Part shown: piece by piece, positions 1 to 6,915 of the stretch
How the letters are laid out: the number at the start of each line of letters is the position of its first letter
Numbering within the stretch: position 1 is the first letter of the stretch
DNA from: a virus
DNA length: 64,000 nt
Virus record (IMG/VR): IMGVR_UViG_3300030329_005082
Coordinates: 1 to 64,000 of that record
Direction: 5' to 3' (one strand)
Notes under the pieces: generated by a model
The model's database searches: none
What the model was told of the DNA's origin: nothing
The model's input: the letters and a program-made list of their open reading frames with translations, nothing else
Translations under genes and position numbers: made by a program

Positions 1-1087
1 CTGTCAGAATAATGACGCCATCAAAGCTATTATTATTGACGTACTCGGTAGGAGCATTGAAGCAGGTACCGCCGCAAAGAACTCGCTCAGCCTTCTTGTT
101 CTGACCCTTCTTCCAAACGTAGACTTTGCTTTCGTCAACATCCGTATCAAAGGGAACCACTGTGAACTCTGCCAGCTTGGCAAGGCTATTCAACTCAGCG
201 AAGAAGCTCTCAAGCATATCATTGCTGACACTGCCGGACTGGTCAATAGCAATAGCAATCTTTGCCTGGCGCTGAGTCTTCTTGCCAGGATGAATGTAGG
301 CATACCGCTTGTTGATACGCTTCACGCTGGAACGACGGTTAGCACGCTGGGAGGTCTTGATGAAGTAACGCAGTACTTTCTTCCAGTCTACCTTAGTCTC
401 TAAGCGTTTTAGAATTTCTTGTTTTACTTCCCCGCTAACCGAGCCCCAGCCCTTGGCAGACTGAGCAGCTTCTTGAGCAGCATCCTTCATGGCTTGCTTG
501 AGACGCTCTTTAGCCATCTGGTTGGCAGCCTGCTGCTCAGGGCTGGCAGCACTGTCATCCCAACCGGAGTGGTCATCAAAGCTGCCAGGATTGTCGGCAT
601 CTGGTTGACCTTCGCCATCACCTTCGCCGCCATCGCCATCACCGCTGCCACCTTCGCTCTCTTCTTGCTTGGGCATATTGGCAAGGTACCACTCGGCAGT
701 CTTACCAAGCGGCAGCCCTTCAAAAGGACCGACACCAGGCATACAAGCCATCTCAGGCAGTTCACCAACCAAGTGGCTGTTGATAGCCAGGTCAGCAGCA
801 ATGTTCCAAACCTTGTGATCAACGCCTTCAGGCTTACGAGTGGTCACGTGATCAAAGATCAAGTGGTAGAACTCGTGCTTGAGTACACCACGGACGTGCT
901 CTTCTGGCAGCTTGGCAAAGAAGTCAGGGTTGTAAATCATCTCAAACTGAGCAGAGTCGGGATCAACCCGAACACCAGCAGTTGGGATCCCGTAGTCAGC
1001 ACGCTTCTCAATCTTACGGCTGAGTGCAGCAAAGAACGGCTCGTCCATTAGCAGGCGATAAGCATGTAGTTGCAGATCAAAGCTCAT
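1..1087 (-). CDS. Metallopeptidase/VWA-like protein, 3' end cut by window edge
   Basis: The frame enters from the left edge and starts at ATG 1087, so 362 codons are visible. Seen: a zinc-peptidase-like HEFYH at residues 71-75, a Gly/Asp/Glu-rich linker at about 140-180, and a MIDAS-type DQSGSVS near residue 281. This order matches the DUF2201 metallopeptidase plus VWA-like architecture. In bacteria VWA proteins of this kind act with MoxR AAA ATPases, and a MoxR gene lies immediately upstream. A separate promoter (1109-1136) precedes it, and a terminator ends the MoxR unit in the gap. The remaining MIDAS residues lie beyond the edge and cannot be checked. Whether the HExxH half is catalytic is unknown. 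Confidence 0.8.
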   Translation of the reverse strand, partial: MSFDLQLHAYRLLMDEPFFAALSRKIEKRADYGIPTAGVRVDPDSAQFEMIYNPDFFAKLPEEHVRGVLKHEFYHLIFDHVTTRKPEGVDHKVWNIAADLAINSHLVGELPEMACMPGVGPFEGLPLGKTAEWYLANMPKQEESEGGSGDGDGGEGDGEGQPDADNPGSFDDHSGWDDSAASPEQQAANQMAKERLKQAMKDAAQEAAQSAKGWGSVSGEVKQEILKRLETKVDWKKVLRYFIKTSQRANRRSSVKRINKRYAYIHPGKKTQRQAKIAIAIDQSGSVSNDMLESFFAELNSLAKLAEFTVVPFDTDVDESKVYVWKKGQNKKAERVLCGGTCFNAPTEYVNNNSFDGVIILT

Positions 1088-1108
1088 GTATCTCTCCCTT
1101 ACTATAGT

Positions 1109-1136
1109 ATAATAGCATTAATAGGGTCAGAGTCAA
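1109..1136 (-). promoter_or_regulatory. Sigma70-type extended -10 promoter for the VWA gene
   Basis: Minus strand: TTGACT (1131-1136), 16-base spacer, TATTAT (1109-1114) preceded by TGC. The -10 box lies 22 bases from ATG 1087, leaving a very short leader with AAGGGAG as ribosome binding site. One of about ten near-identical cassettes in the window. Confidence 0.8.
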
Positions 1137-1160
1137 GTGTTTTTGTTATTTTTGTTGCCT

Positions 1161-1191
1161 TTAAAAACGGAAAGCCCAGCTTTTGCTGAGC
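1161..1191 (-). terminator. Rho-independent terminator after the MoxR gene
   Basis: On the minus strand GCTCAGC-AAAA-GCTGGGC (1174-1191, one G.T pair) is followed by TTTCCGTTTTT. It lies 43 bases after the MoxR stop and separates it from the VWA gene. Confidence 0.65.
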
Positions 1192-1233
1192 AGTCCGCCG
1201 ATCAGGGAACCTGAGTGTAAGGTGTAAGAGAGA

Positions 1234-2274
1234 TTAGGCTCCCAGGATCTTGCTAAGGTGGCTGCCGACAGCACCGTCGTTGGCACCGTGGAACTTCACC
1301 ACGTTATCTTGCACGCCGCCCTGGCTGATCACGCCCCAAAGCTTCATGGCAGCTTCGGAAGGGAGGGTGACGAAGTAGTTGGCAAGGTTTCCGATCTGAT
1401 CATCGTTCAGTTCGGTCTTGCAGATCTCTTCAGCTTCAATCTTTTCAACCAAAGCGCAGTGCTCATTCAAAGAGAAGGCAGCCAGAGCTTCAGTTCGCTC
1501 GCCATTGAGGAGTTGATCAACAGTAACAACCCGCTCGTAGTTCTTGGCATAGTCGTTGAGAGCAACAGCAGCCTCAAAGCCGACAAAGCTTTGAGCAAGG
1601 TTGAACATGGCAGGTCCAGCTTCAAGCTGATCAGCCTGTGCGAGCACATCGTTCAGACGCTTCCAGCTACGACGGCTGGGATACCGCTTGTTCGGCTCAA
1701 TGTCAGAAGTGTGCTCAAGGTGATTGCGATTCTGGTTGATGAAATCCCAGATAAGACCATCAACATTGTCCTTGCCCCATGTCAACCAGTCTTCGGTAGT
1801 GGGCTCAACATCCCAAACGCTCCAACGATCAAGCTCAGCAGGATCCATTTCGTTGACCTGATAGCTCTCACCGTGCTCACCGCCGTTGATGGCAGCAAAG
1901 ATGATGGTCTCGGGGTGAAGAGTGTGACCATTCAGCTTACGGCTGTCAGTCAACTCAAAGATTCCTTGGCGAACTTCAAGAGTAGCGCGGTCAACTTCAT
2001 CAAGGAAGAGAACCACGGCTTCTTCGCAAGCCACTTTGAACCAGTCTGGCGGATTGAAGGTCGTGCGGTTGCCCTCAACGCTGGGGAGACCGACGAGATC
2101 CCCTTCAGTCATCTGGCTGGCACGGCGCTCAACCACTGGCAAGCCGGCATTAGCAGCCAACTGGTAAACGACCTGGCTCTTGCCAATGCCGTGACGACCA
2201 CGAAGCAGGACAGGCAGCTTGGATGCGCTGACAGCAGGTGCCAAGGATACGAAGGTTTTGAAGTCTACAGCCAT
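1234..2274 (-). CDS. MoxR-type AAA+ ATPase
   Basis: 346 aa. Walker A GRHGIGKS at residues 26-33, Walker B VVLFLDE at 87-93, and an AAA core that fills the first two thirds of the protein. MoxR ATPases are chaperone-like remodellers that work with VWA-domain proteins, and the next gene downstream encodes one. The pair may assemble or mature a protein complex of the phage or the host; the client is unknown. It has its own promoter (2298-2325) and its own terminator (1161-1191). A 348-aa open frame on the opposite strand is a codon shadow of this gene. Confidence 0.88.
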   Translation of the reverse strand: MAVDFKTFVSLAPAVSASKLPVLLRGRHGIGKSQVVYQLAANAGLPVVERRASQMTEGDLVGLPSVEGNRTTFNPPDWFKVACEEAVVLFLDEVDRATLEVRQGIFELTDSRKLNGHTLHPETIIFAAINGGEHGESYQVNEMDPAELDRWSVWDVEPTTEDWLTWGKDNVDGLIWDFINQNRNHLEHTSDIEPNKRYPSRRSWKRLNDVLAQADQLEAGPAMFNLAQSFVGFEAAVALNDYAKNYERVVTVDQLLNGERTEALAAFSLNEHCALVEKIEAEEICKTELNDDQIGNLANYFVTLPSEAAMKLWGVISQGGVQDNVVKFHGANDGAVGSHLSKILGA

Positions 2275-2297
2275 GTTTTTGTCTCCCTTACATTAGT

Positions 2298-2325
2298 ATA
2301 TTAGCATTAACAGGTTCAGAGTCAA
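2298..2325 (-). promoter_or_regulatory. Extended -10 promoter for the MoxR gene
   Basis: TTGACT (2320-2325), 16-base spacer, TGC-TAATAT (2298-2303), then a leader of about 20 bases with TAAGGGAG before ATG 2274. Confidence 0.8.
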
Positions 2326-2414
2326 GCTTTTCTAGGGTTTTTTTCACTTTTATTCGTTTTTTTATTGCCTGCTTTTTCAATACCTTAGTTTACTTCTCTC
2401 CTAGTGTGATAGGC

Positions 2415-2443
2415 TTAACTGAAAGTAATTAGTCTGGTATAAT
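2415..2443 (+). promoter_or_regulatory. Possible plus-strand promoter
   Basis: TTAACT (2415-2420), 17-base spacer, TATAAT (2438-2443) preceded by TGG, giving an extended -10. It is the only good promoter-like element facing right that I noticed in a window where all genes face left. No plus-strand frame follows, so a small RNA is the only evident product. Confidence 0.4.
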
Positions 2444-2449
2444 GGGAGG

Positions 2450-2645
2450 ATGTGGGCTTTTGGCTGCCTATTGACAAGACTCAATTACTCATGTACTAAG
2501 TACAAATGCAAACAAACGCCCCCAAAGGCTGACAATCGCTGACAAATAATAAAAGGTTGATATTACTTGGTTTTACCACTACACCGCAGGCAATTGGCAG
2601 GCAAAACAATTACTTATAAACTATGCAATTTTTGCAGTGTTTTTT
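2450..2645 (+). ncRNA. Candidate small RNA (speculative)
   Basis: Bounded by the plus-strand promoter-like element and a hairpin TGCAA-TTT-TTGCA (2624-2636) followed by GTGTTTTTT. The stem is only five base pairs, so the terminator is weak. If it is read through, the transcript would be antisense to the small membrane genes at 2690-3055. Confidence 0.25.
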
Positions 2646-2689
2646 GCGATGTTTGTATACGTGGCTGTAAACACTACACTATTCTGAGT

Positions 2690-2776
2690 TTAGAACACAA
2701 TAGCACAGGCATAAGCACTTACTACTATCAGTGTAGCTAGCACACATACTTCTAATACTTCTTGGTATGGTTTCAT
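2690..2776 (-). CDS. 28-aa single-span membrane peptide
   Basis: ATG 2776, short N-terminus MKPYQEVLEV and then one hydrophobic stretch to the C-terminus (ending ACAIVF). Ribosome binding site is weak (AAGG about 14 bases upstream). It follows two other tiny membrane genes in the same direction. I do not recognise a family; it may be a non-gene. Confidence 0.35.
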   Translation of the reverse strand: MKPYQEVLEVCVLATLIVVSAYACAIVF

Positions 2777-2805
2777 TATTTTTATTGTGTGCCTTTGATT
2801 TGGAT

Positions 2806-2934
2806 TTAGGAAAAGAACAGGCTGCTGGCAAAGCTTCCAATGAAGGCTGCGGTGCCGGCAACCACTCCTAAAAACAAGGAGAAGTTATCATCCTTGAACC
2901 GCTCAATGTTGGCTTTGAAATTCTCTAACATCAT
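2806..2934 (-). CDS. 42-aa small membrane protein
   Basis: ATG 2934 (tandem ATGATG), ribosome binding site GAGGAT upstream inside the previous gene. A charged N-terminal half is followed by a hydrophobic segment from about residue 19 to the end, rich in Gly, Ala and Phe. It begins one base after the stop of the 39-aa gene, so the two are probably co-translated. Size and pairing resemble small phage membrane proteins such as holin accessories, but nothing proves that role. Confidence 0.55.
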   Translation of the reverse strand: MMLENFKANIERFKDDNFSLFLGVVAGTAAFIGSFASSLFFS

Positions 2935-2935
2935 A

Positions 2936-3055
2936 CTATCTATCCTCATCTTGTTTCTTAAGAAATTGCACAACAAAGTCTACGAAGTTCACCATCAACC
3001 TTCCGACAGTGAATCCTCCGACAAGAGCAACTGTTGCATATAATAATGTTTCCAT
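2936..3055 (-). CDS. 39-aa small membrane protein
   Basis: ATG 3055 with a good ribosome binding site (GAGGTG). Hydrophobic residues 4-18, then a second apolar stretch and a charged tail KKQDEDR. It lies 8 bases after the lipoprotein gene. Unknown function; membrane location inferred from composition. Confidence 0.6.
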   Translation of the reverse strand: METLLYATVALVGGFTVGRLMVNFVDFVVQFLKKQDEDR

Positions 3056-3063
3056 TTTTCACC

Positions 3064-3447
3064 TCAGAATTCTTCGCAGGCTGGCTGGTTTGGGTCACAG
3101 TCTAAAACTGTTGGGAAGCCATTCTCATCGGGGTTTGTGATCAGATAATGCCTTACTTTGTAGTAACTCTCGTCGGGTCCGGCTGACAAGAGTTCTGCAT
3201 TAGTTTTGACACCAAAAACAAACTTGCAGATCCCGATGCGTTCGGTGACGCCCTTCTTGGTTTTGGGATCCTTTTCAGTCTTGGCAGCAAAGACCAGCAC
3301 CTTACAATAGCGGTTAAACTCTTGCATCTCCTTAGTGCGAACATCCAGGCGGCTACAGCAATCGTTAGATGCGTAGTGTTTGACTGGAGCAATCTTACAA
3401 CCGCTGACTGTCATGAATAGCAGAGATGTTAGAATAATATATTTCAT
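3064..3447 (-). CDS. Phage lipoprotein, four-cysteine family (copy 1)
   Basis: 127 aa from ATG 3447. The start is fixed by an ATGA overlap with the previous stop. Signal peptide MKYIILTSLLFMTVSGC ends in a lipobox, so Cys17 should be lipidated. The mature part has CC, then a C at the end of a helix-like stretch, then ICKFVFGV. The same spacing (CC..RL, F.R.C, ICK.V..V) occurs in the lipoprotein at 8479-8751, so the two are paralogues. Function unknown; an inner or outer membrane lipoprotein of the infected cell. Confidence 0.75.
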   Translation of the reverse strand: MKYIILTSLLFMTVSGCKIAPVKHYASNDCCSRLDVRTKEMQEFNRYCKVLVFAAKTEKDPKTKKGVTERIGICKFVFGVKTNAELLSAGPDESYYKVRHYLITNPDENGFPTVLDCDPNQPACEEF

Positions 3448-3749
3448 CGTTTCTTTTTTCTTGGGATCCCAGCCATGTCTAATAACATATTCAGTTCCCA
3501 TTCATTGAGTTTATCTAATTGTGTTTTGTATTTATCTTTTTTACAGGGTGCCGGCGATTGCTCACGCTTGAACTCTACCTTCGGAACCCACCCCATGTAA
3601 TACAAAACTGAGCGGAGAACACGAGGATCTTGACGCTTCAACATTTGCACGATTTGATGTGCTTTTGCTCGCACCTGGCGGTGGTTTAGTTTCTTCTTTA
3701 CGCTGTAATTTGGCATCGCCAACAGCACCGCTAAAAGCAAGCTAGTCAT
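3444..3749 (-). CDS. Small basic protein with hydrophobic N-terminus
   Basis: 101 aa. An apolar N-terminus MTSLLLAVLLAM is followed by a Lys/Arg-rich helical body. Its ATG 3749 overlaps the end of the 43-aa gene, and its stop overlaps the lipoprotein start (ATGA), so it sits in a coupled chain. The N-terminus could be a signal peptide or membrane anchor. I do not recognise the family. Confidence 0.65.
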   Translation of the reverse strand: MTSLLLAVLLAMPNYSVKKKLNHRQVRAKAHQIVQMLKRQDPRVLRSVLYYMGWVPKVEFKREQSPAPCKKDKYKTQLDKLNEWELNMLLDMAGIPRKKKR

Positions 3750-3873
3750 CTTTAGGCTTCATTCCCGCAAGCAGGAGGATGCCCTTGTTTTGGAACCATT
3801 GTCCAATGAGCATCCCCCTGCTTAGAAAAACACGGGCTAACAGAAATAATAATTTAACTGTTAGTTTCTTCAT
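3742..3873 (-). CDS. 43-aa small hydrophobic protein
   Basis: ATG 3873 lies inside the last codons of the FKBP gene in another frame, and its stop overlaps the next start. MKKLTVKLLFLLARVFLSR is signal- or anchor-like, followed by a second apolar segment and KPKDD. The ribosome binding site is weak, so translation probably depends on coupling. Family unknown. Confidence 0.5.
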   Translation of the reverse strand: MKKLTVKLLFLLARVFLSRGMLIGQWFQNKGILLLAGMKPKDD

Positions 3874-4306
3874 TGCTTACCGTGAGGACTTCCACCTCAA
3901 AAGTGAGATCCTTGCCAGCAAGCGGATGATTGAAGTCAGCCGTAACGCTGTTATCGTTGATCTCAGTCAAGACAACCATAAACGTTTCGTTATTTTGGTT
4001 CGTAAGAGGAACAGTCATGCCCTCCGAGAACTCAAAATCACCAGGGAAGATCTCTCGCTCAAGCGTGGTGATCTGCTCTGGGTTGTGAGGTCCGTATGCC
4101 TCTCCGTGCGGGATAGTGAAAGTCTTTGTCTCACCCTCAGACATTCCGGTCAAAGCGGTCTCAAAACCTTCAATGAGTTGTCCATTCCCAATGGAAACCG
4201 TCATCGGGGCTTCTCTGCCACGAGAGCTATCAAACTCCGTGCCGTCTTCAAGCGTCCCTGTGTAATGTAGGGTTACGGTGGACCCATTCTCTACTGTCTT
4301 AGTCAT
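3854..4306 (-). CDS. FKBP-type peptidyl-prolyl isomerase (SlyD-like)
   Basis: 150 aa from ATG 4306 (AAGGAAAGAAA ribosome binding site). The N-terminus reads VENGSTVTLHYTGTLEDG and continues with the FDSS and IGNGQLIEGFE core of FKBPs. A flap-like insert (FPGDFEFSEG) and a second half FNHPLAGKDLTFEVEVL match the SlyD arrangement of an FKBP domain with an inserted chaperone domain. It would catalyse prolyl cis-trans isomerisation and assist folding in the cytoplasm. There is no metal-binding His-rich tail. It belongs to the window's larger set of protein-folding genes. Confidence 0.92.
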   Translation of the reverse strand: MTKTVENGSTVTLHYTGTLEDGTEFDSSRGREAPMTVSIGNGQLIEGFETALTGMSEGETKTFTIPHGEAYGPHNPEQITTLEREIFPGDFEFSEGMTVPLTNQNNETFMVVLTEINDNSVTADFNHPLAGKDLTFEVEVLTVSNEETNS

Positions 4307-4814
4307 TTTCTTTCCTTTCAAGGTAAAATTGTTCACAAACATTTGTAAATTGACCAATTGAGTCCCAAATTTGGTTATCTAAATCGTCCAAATCGTACTC
4401 TGACTTCTCGTCATCATAATAATTAGAAACCTCTTCGGAGTCCATTTCAAAGATAAGCTTTTCCTGTAACAACTCGCCATCCATCACAGCGACGCCCGTC
4501 ACAGCCGTCTCGTCTTTTTGAATAGTTGTCATGGTAATCAGCTTGTTCTGAAAGCAGACATTATCACAACTGGCTTGTTGCAGCCAACGAACTGGAGGCT
4601 CCCACTTGGTCTCCAGGGTGAGGTACAGAGTGTTCCCTTCGGCATGATACTCATACTCTTCAAGCTCCATCCAGCCAATGTCACCCCACTGGCTCAGGTT
4701 TGGAACTAACTCTGTTAGCAGATCACTGCTATCAAAACTATAATCAAACTCAAAATCTTCGGCCTGATTTGGCGTAAAGTTATAAACCTTAATATGACTT
4801 CTTGTTGCATCCAT
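4299..4814 (-). CDS. Acidic protein, possible Api92-like ferredoxin-fold domain
   Basis: 171 aa, very acidic. The stretch YLTLETKWEPPVRWLQ resembles the 'ThWsPP..w' signature of Api92/DUF1281-type phage proteins, whose function is unknown. Overlaps the FKBP start by 8 bases. Assignment is tentative. Confidence 0.6.
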   Translation of the reverse strand: MDATRSHIKVYNFTPNQAEDFEFDYSFDSSDLLTELVPNLSQWGDIGWMELEEYEYHAEGNTLYLTLETKWEPPVRWLQQASCDNVCFQNKLITMTTIQKDETAVTGVAVMDGELLQEKLIFEMDSEEVSNYYDDEKSEYDLDDLDNQIWDSIGQFTNVCEQFYLERKEND

Positions 4815-4815
4815 T

Positions 4816-5118
4816 TTATTCTTCTTCCGTTAGTTCAAAGCAGCCACAATCCTCATCACCAACATTATAAACGACCACATGATCGGCAGGACAATCCGAA
4901 GGTCCAACCATACTGAAGATCGTTTCGCCCTGCGATTCGGTCTGGTGCATCTTGTGCTCAAGATCAGCCAGAGCGATGCTGCGTTCTTGTTGGCTTCTAG
5001 CATTATGAACTTGAATCATCTCTAGCTCAAGTTCAGGAAACTCCTTTGAGTCAAGCTCAAAGGAGGGGTATTCCCGAACCACTTCATACTTCTCAGCCCA
5101 ATGAAGTCGGAGTTTCAT
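4816..5118 (-). CDS. Hypothetical acidic protein, 100 aa
   Basis: Start set at ATG 5118, which has AGGAATGAG upstream, rather than a TTG 15 bases earlier. Ends CGCFELTEEE. A single-base gap separates it from both neighbours. No recognisable domain. Confidence 0.6.
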   Translation of the reverse strand: MKLRLHWAEKYEVVREYPSFELDSKEFPELELEMIQVHNARSQQERSIALADLEHKMHQTESQGETIFSMVGPSDCPADHVVVYNVGDEDCGCFELTEEE

Positions 5119-5119
5119 C

Positions 5120-5305
5120 TCATTCCTTTCCAAGAGTCAACCGGACAAGCTCAGAAGCAGTCGTCTTCAGAGTCCGCAGACCCTTGCGAGCACGAGTGCC
5201 GGCGGCTTTGTTGCCAGTTGCATTCTTTTGAACATCTTCTTCAATGTTCTCTACGAGAGTTTTCAACTCGTTCCACTTCTCTACTACATTGGTGTTGGTC
5301 GTCAT
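5120..5305 (-). CDS. Histone H1-like (Hc1-type) DNA-binding protein
   Basis: 61 aa from ATG 5305 with ribosome binding site AAAGGAAA. The N-terminal half is a short amphipathic helix; the C-terminal half contains GNKAAGTRARKGLRTLK, the hallmark of bacterial histone H1-like (Hc1, PF07432) proteins. These bind and compact DNA. It could condense phage or host DNA, or compete for host nucleoid sites. Part of a run of tightly packed small genes between the SlyD-like and methyltransferase genes. Confidence 0.8.
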   Translation of the reverse strand: MTTNTNVVEKWNELKTLVENIEEDVQKNATGNKAAGTRARKGLRTLKTTASELVRLTLGKE

Positions 5306-5306
5306 T

Positions 5307-5513
5307 TTATTTTCCTTTCTTGACGTTTTCAATGTGGCGCTCAAGGTACCACTTTGCTTTTTCCAAATCTTCAAGCTCTTCACCCTTGTGTGGGGCTCGG
5401 AGCATATACTTTATAACATTCCCTACACTAAAGTTTAAGTCCCAATCTTCAATAATATTAATTGCTTCAATTGAGCCCTTATTATAATGCACGGGATGGT
5501 CCACAGTGTTCAT
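5307..5513 (-). CDS. DUF3310 family phage protein
   Basis: 68 aa from ATG 5513. It carries the DUF3310 pattern: HPVHYNKGSIEAINIIEDW, then GNVIKYMLRAPHKG and EDLEKAKWYLERH. The family is common in phages and sometimes labelled nucleotide kinase-like, without direct proof that I know of. Confidence 0.85.
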   Translation of the reverse strand: MNTVDHPVHYNKGSIEAINIIEDWDLNFSVGNVIKYMLRAPHKGEELEDLEKAKWYLERHIENVKKGK

Positions 5514-5526
5514 ACTTTTTCTCCTC

Positions 5527-6267
5527 TCAGTTAGATAACTCTTGAAGGCGTTGTAAAGATCTGTAAACATATTCTGATTCAAACTCACAACCCTTGAAAG
5601 AGCGATTAGTATTCTTGCAGGCAATCATCGTTGACCCTGCTCCACTAAAACAGTCTAACACAACATCGCCAGGTTGTGTATGTGCTTTGATTATTCTTTC
5701 TAAAAGAGCGATCGGCTTTTGCGTTGAGTGCCAGCCGGCATACTCCTTGCTTGCCGTGTGATTGTTCTTTTCCCAAACATCGGTTGGGACTTTCCCCAGG
5801 GGATTGTTGTGGGCTTCAGCACGAACATTCCGAGCCATCTTGTAAGGGATCCGCACATCATCAGCATTGAAGCTGAACTCCTTGCCCTTGGAATACATCA
5901 AGATATCCTCATGCTTGCGGGGAAACTTCTTCTTGGTTCTTCCGCCCCAATCATAAGACCAGATGATCCAGTTTTGATAATGAGCATCAGGAATATTGTT
6001 CAGGACATCCAACTTGTACCGAAGAAATGTATCTTGTTTTGTTGTTCCCCACACATAGAAGCAGGTATCTGGCTTCATAATGCGAAAACACTCTTCAGTC
6101 CACTTCTTGCACCAGTTGAGATATTCCGCTTCGGATGCCCACTGATTATCCCAGGGGTCCTTGACGATCTCAAAATATGGCGGATCTACAATAACAAGAT
6201 CTACCGACTCGTCGGGAAGGGTTTTCAAATACTCTAAACAGTCTGCATGTTTAAGCTCAAGCGTCAT
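5527..6267 (-). CDS. Site-specific DNA methyltransferase (DPPY type)
   Basis: 246 aa. Catalytic DPPY at residues 28-31, then a target-recognition stretch, then the S-adenosylmethionine motif DCFSGAGST near residue 215 after HSTQKPIALLERII. Motif IV before motif I is the beta-class order, typical of N6-adenine or N4-cytosine methylases. No cognate restriction gene is nearby, so it is probably a protective or regulatory orphan methylase. The start overlaps the end of the upstream gene by 11 bases. Confidence 0.92.
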   Translation of the reverse strand: MTLELKHADCLEYLKTLPDESVDLVIVDPPYFEIVKDPWDNQWASEAEYLNWCKKWTEECFRIMKPDTCFYVWGTTKQDTFLRYKLDVLNNIPDAHYQNWIIWSYDWGGRTKKKFPRKHEDILMYSKGKEFSFNADDVRIPYKMARNVRAEAHNNPLGKVPTDVWEKNNHTASKEYAGWHSTQKPIALLERIIKAHTQPGDVVLDCFSGAGSTMIACKNTNRSFKGCEFESEYVYRSLQRLQELSN

Positions 6268-6517
6268 TGTCTCTCACAATCAGTTCTACATCTGTGGTGT
6301 CAGTGTCCATCTCAATCCAAACCCTAGCGCCGCAACTTAGCGGCTTGTGCGGGCTATAAACTACGCGTGCTAGCTCAGTGCCGTCCATAGTTTTGATCAC
6401 GGCTTCATGAGCATAGTTGTTGTCTTTGTAAGTCTTAACCGTCAGAACAGGCTCATCAGTACCATGCTTGGTGTTTCGTTTGATGACGTGCTGGTTGACG
6501 TGAATGATTTTTTTCAC
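6257..6517 (-). CDS. Conserved small phage protein with 'VNQHVI...LSCGA' motif
   Basis: 86 aa. GTG 6517 overlaps the stop of the preceding 37-aa gene (GTGA), so translation is probably coupled. VNQHVIKRN, PVLTVKTYK, VVYSPHKPLSCGARVWIE form a pattern I know from many phage and bacterial hypothetical proteins. Function unknown. Confidence 0.75.
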   Translation of the reverse strand: MKKIIHVNQHVIKRNTKHGTDEPVLTVKTYKDNNYAHEAVIKTMDGTELARVVYSPHKPLSCGARVWIEMDTDTTDVELIVRDNDA

Positions 6518-6627
6518 CTCAACACCCCGATAACTAATAAGCTGTGAACGGTGGTCATGAGGGTCATGTAAATAATCAGGGTGCCGTCTGTCCAGCCGCT
6601 TACCCAGGTATCAAATCTTTTTTTCAT
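6514..6627 (-). CDS. 37-aa single-span membrane protein
   Basis: ATG 6627 lies inside the end of the 52-aa coiled-coil gene. MKKRFDTWVSGW is followed by a hydrophobic stretch to the end (LLVIGVLR). Tiny coupled gene; function unknown. Confidence 0.5.
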   Translation of the reverse strand: MKKRFDTWVSGWTDGTLIIYMTLMTTVHSLLVIGVLR

Positions 6628-6769
6628 TTACTTTTTTCTCTAACGCTAAAAACTCTTTTTCAATCCGATTTAATCGCTTATGGTTTTCCATAACCAACTC
6701 ATACATAGATGTCATAGCCCTCTCCAGGGTAGAGAGTAGCATCTCCATCTCTAATAGTTTCTTTTCCAT
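6611..6769 (-). CDS. 52-aa coiled-coil protein
   Basis: ATG 6769, ribosome binding site AGGGAG. The whole protein is a predicted amphipathic helix rich in Glu, Lys, Leu and Met, with heptad-like spacing (LLEMEMLLSTLE; IEKEFLALEKKV). Followed at once by a small membrane protein. Family unknown. Confidence 0.55.
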   Translation of the reverse strand: MEKKLLEMEMLLSTLERAMTSMYELVMENHKRLNRIEKEFLALEKKVNEKKI

Positions 6770-6792
6770 AGTAGCTTCTCCCTGTCTATATT

Positions 6793-6903
6793 CTAAAGGA
6801 AGCTGGTACTATTGTTAAGGGTGTGGGCGTAATCCATCGCGGTGTGGCGCTCGCCGGGAACGGGGATCAAAATCATCTTGATGATATTCTTAAGAAAACG
6901 CAT
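6793..6903 (-). CDS. 36-aa hypothetical peptide
   Basis: ATG 6903 with a strong ribosome binding site (AAAGGA, 7-base spacing). MRFLKNIIKMILIPVPG and then a polar tail. The N-terminus resembles a short membrane-surface helix. No family recognised. Confidence 0.5.
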   Translation of the reverse strand: MRFLKNIIKMILIPVPGERHTAMDYAHTLNNSTSFL

Positions 6904-6915
6904 GTTTTTTCCTTT

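Larger units (their letters stand above)
2275..2689. other. 415-base intergenic region with candidate regulatory features
   Basis: This is the longest stretch without a minus-strand gene. It holds the MoxR promoter at its left end, a plus-strand promoter-like element (2415-2443), a directly repeated gctgaca (about 2529-2543) that could be a protein site, and a small plus-strand hairpin plus T-run (2624-2645). I see no tRNA and no convincing reading frame in it. Confidence 0.5.

Noticed and set aside
419-1051. 210-aa open frame on the plus strand
   Set aside because: It lies opposite the metallopeptidase/VWA gene; a codon-bias shadow.
1258-2304. 348-aa open frame on the plus strand
   Set aside because: It is the complement of the MoxR gene in a frame with few stops; no ribosome binding site and no recognisable protein motif.
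2679-2861. 60-aa minus-strand frame with a Ser/Cys-rich sequence
   Set aside because: Overlaps two better small genes in another frame and has no ribosome binding site.
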